Positions 62,973 to 64,000 of a stretch of 64,000 nucleotides of DNA are shown piece after piece. The position numbers and the translations under genes are program-made. The stretch is from NCBI GenBank assembly GCA_947472885.1, contig CANJBX010000007.1:18322-82321 (forward strand), written 5' to 3'. This DNA is from Hyphomicrobiaceae bacterium. Its GTDB lineage: Bacteria > Pseudomonadota > Alphaproteobacteria > Rhizobiales > Xanthobacteraceae. Position 1 is the first letter of the stretch. Each line of letters begins with the position of its first letter. Under the pieces are notes generated by a model. The model made no database searches, was not told the origin of the DNA, and worked only from the letters and a program-made list of their open reading frames with translations.

Positions 62973-63335
62973 TCAGCGTTCGACAGGAAGGCCCGCGGCC
63001 TTCCATGCCTTGAGCCCGCCCGCGAGATGCGCATCGTAGGGCAAGCCGCCGGCCTGCGACAGTTCGGATGCCGTCACCGAGCGAATTCCCGATGCGCAGG
63101 AAAATACCACCCTGCGGCCCTGCGGGTCCGGAATCTGGTCAGGATCGAACATCGACATCGGGAGAAAGACCGAGCCCGCGATCCGTTCCATTTCGATCTC
63201 GCGCGGTTCCCGCACGTCCACGATCATCATCGTGCCGTCCGCGACGCCTTGCGAGACTTCCTGCGGGGTCAGGTCCTGCACATCGCGCGGCATCGCCTTG
63301 CCTCCGCCAATCAAATTGCCCAGCCAGCTTTTCAT
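62973..63335 (-). CDS. Single-domain rhodanese-like sulfurtransferase
   Basis: A 120-aa cytoplasmic protein of one rhodanese domain (about 20-118). The active-site loop is CASGIR, with C80 carrying the persulfide and R85 at the end; conserved DVREPREIE and LAGGLKAWKAAGLPV are also present. It can move sulfane sulfur to cyanide, thiols or proteins; the physiological acceptor is unknown. It is the first gene of a three-gene minus-strand set (rhodanese, DUF3551, PotF-like). Confidence 0.92.
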   Translation of the reverse strand: MKSWLGNLIGGGKAMPRDVQDLTPQEVSQGVADGTMMIVDVREPREIEMERIAGSVFLPMSMFDPDQIPDPQGRRVVFSCASGIRSVTASELSQAGGLPYDAHLAGGLKAWKAAGLPVER

Positions 63336-63379
63336 CCCGTTATTCTATGCAGAATCACGCGGCTGCAACAAGGTTCACG

Positions 63380-63880
63380 TCAGATTGTCACCTGCGTGCC
63401 CACTTCGACCACGCGCCCGGTCGGAATGTGGAAATAGCCGGTGGCGTCATTGGCGGAACGCGCCAGCGTAATGAACAGCCGGTTCTGCCAGTGCGGCATC
63501 TCCGACTGCTGCGCCAGCTTGAGCATCCGCCGCGACAGGAAAAACGACGTGGACATGATATCGAACGTCCAGCCGAACTGGCGTGCGATGGCAAGGGCGC
63601 GAGGAATATTCGGCGTCTCCATGAAGCCAAAGCGGAGCAGCACGCGCGTGAACGTCTCACCGACCGGCTCTATCTGCACGCGCTCTTCGGGCGCAACGCG
63701 CGGTGTCTGTTCGATGCGGACGGTGAGGATGACGTTCTTTTCGTGCAGCACCTTGTAGTGCTTGAGGCTGTGCAGCAGCGCCGTCGGCGCCGACTCCGGA
63801 TCGCTGGTGAGGAACACCGCCGTGCCCGGCACACGATGGGGCGGCCGTTTCTCGAGTGTAAGCGCCGGAGCAATAATCCC
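63380..63880 (-). pseudogene. kup: 5'-truncated remnant of a Kup potassium transporter gene
   Basis: The frame encodes the cytoplasmic C-terminal domain of Kup: [39 protein letters not shown] and the end [21 protein letters not shown] are characteristic. Upstream, Kup similarity stops around 63860, and an in-frame stop lies at 63881-63883; none of the three minus-strand frames up to 64000 continues the membrane part (about 480 residues expected). A GTG at 63832 could allow a 150-aa product. The breakpoint is next to a CGGAGT-AAA-ACTCCG hairpin (63912-63926). The rest of the gene has been lost or replaced, unless it lies elsewhere. Confidence 0.8.
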
Positions 63881-64000
63881 TCACTGAAGCGGCCGGATAA
63901 TCTGGTTGCGCCGGAGTAAAACTCCGTCAGCAGATAGCCTTTTGCCTGTGTGGCGGAAGGCGGAGGGATGAAGGGCGTGGAGTTATATGGACGGGTTCGC
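63881..64000. other. Window edge beyond the kup breakpoint
   Basis: There is no recognisable gene on either strand in these 120 bases. A perfect 6-bp hairpin CGGAGT-AAA-ACTCCG is at 63912-63926. The sequence does not match Kup, so it marks either the foreign side of a rearrangement or an intergenic region. Confidence 0.4.

Overview
The window is a contiguous piece of an alphaproteobacterial chromosome, most likely Rhizobiales (Bradyrhizobium / Xanthobacteraceae type). The reasons are the high GC content, the gene order rne / amidase / PBP1A / prfB, an iscS-sufBCDS-sufT-sufA operon with Irr-type iron control elements upstream, several lone Bug (TctC-type) solute receptors, DUF3309, DUF3551 and DUF2177 small proteins, and a RIME-like intergenic palindrome. 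I see no rRNA, tRNA, CRISPR, phage or transposase genes. Assignments rest on motif recognition and context; no database search was run.

Layout. 1-6.0 kb: end of parE, a membrane GGDEF protein, a POT peptide transporter, and, on the minus strand, a TPR lipoprotein-like protein and a GT2/GT21 glycosyltransferase. 6.0-10.5 kb: an RhlE-like DEAD-box helicase with a structured leader, a soluble diguanylate cyclase, a nested palindromic repeat and three very small genes. 10.5-20.3 kb: a TRAP solute receptor and the minus-strand SUF Fe-S assembly operon (iscS-like, sufB, an unknown 117-aa gene, sufC, sufD, sufS, sufT, sufA, TfoX-like), broken by three long palindromes and preceded by two Irr-type iron boxes. 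20.4-25.1 kb: an alpha/beta hydrolase, two Bug receptors and a class A flavin hydroxylase. 25.1-30 kb: a probable six-gene operon of a two-subunit molybdenum hydroxylase (IorA/IorB type) followed by soxX, a SoxY-like gene, soxZ and soxA, with no soxB. 30-39.4 kb: anmK, tyrS, a 1235-aa AsmA-like protein, a PrxQ/Bcp peroxiredoxin, an M23 peptidase and another Bug receptor. 39.6-47.5 kb: a GGDEF-EAL protein, prfB with a programmed +1 frameshift, PBP1A and a cell wall amidase. 47.6-51.2 kb: a promoter, a leader of about 500 nt and rne. 51.2-58 kb: an aldolase/dehydrogenase fusion, a lone FliN-like protein, lipB, an amidase and a biotin-carrying acyl-CoA carboxylase alpha subunit. 58.1-64 kb: a 1-Cys peroxiredoxin, a DUF2177 protein, a tandem pair of Bug receptors, a rhodanese/DUF3551/PotF-like group, and a 5'-truncated kup remnant.

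Themes. Iron and sulfur handling recurs (SUF, two cysteine desulfurases, IorAB, SoxXYZA, rhodanese, LipB). Three cyclic-di-GMP enzymes and five lone Bug receptors point to a free-living organism that senses and scavenges organic acids. The most interesting candidate for an uncharacterised system is the ior-soxXYZA operon. Its SoxY-like protein has a C-terminal AACLE arm in place of the GGCGG carrier tip, and the cluster has no sulfate-thiol hydrolase, so it may move a different sulfur-bound (or other thiol-bound) substrate and be coupled to a molybdenum hydroxylase.
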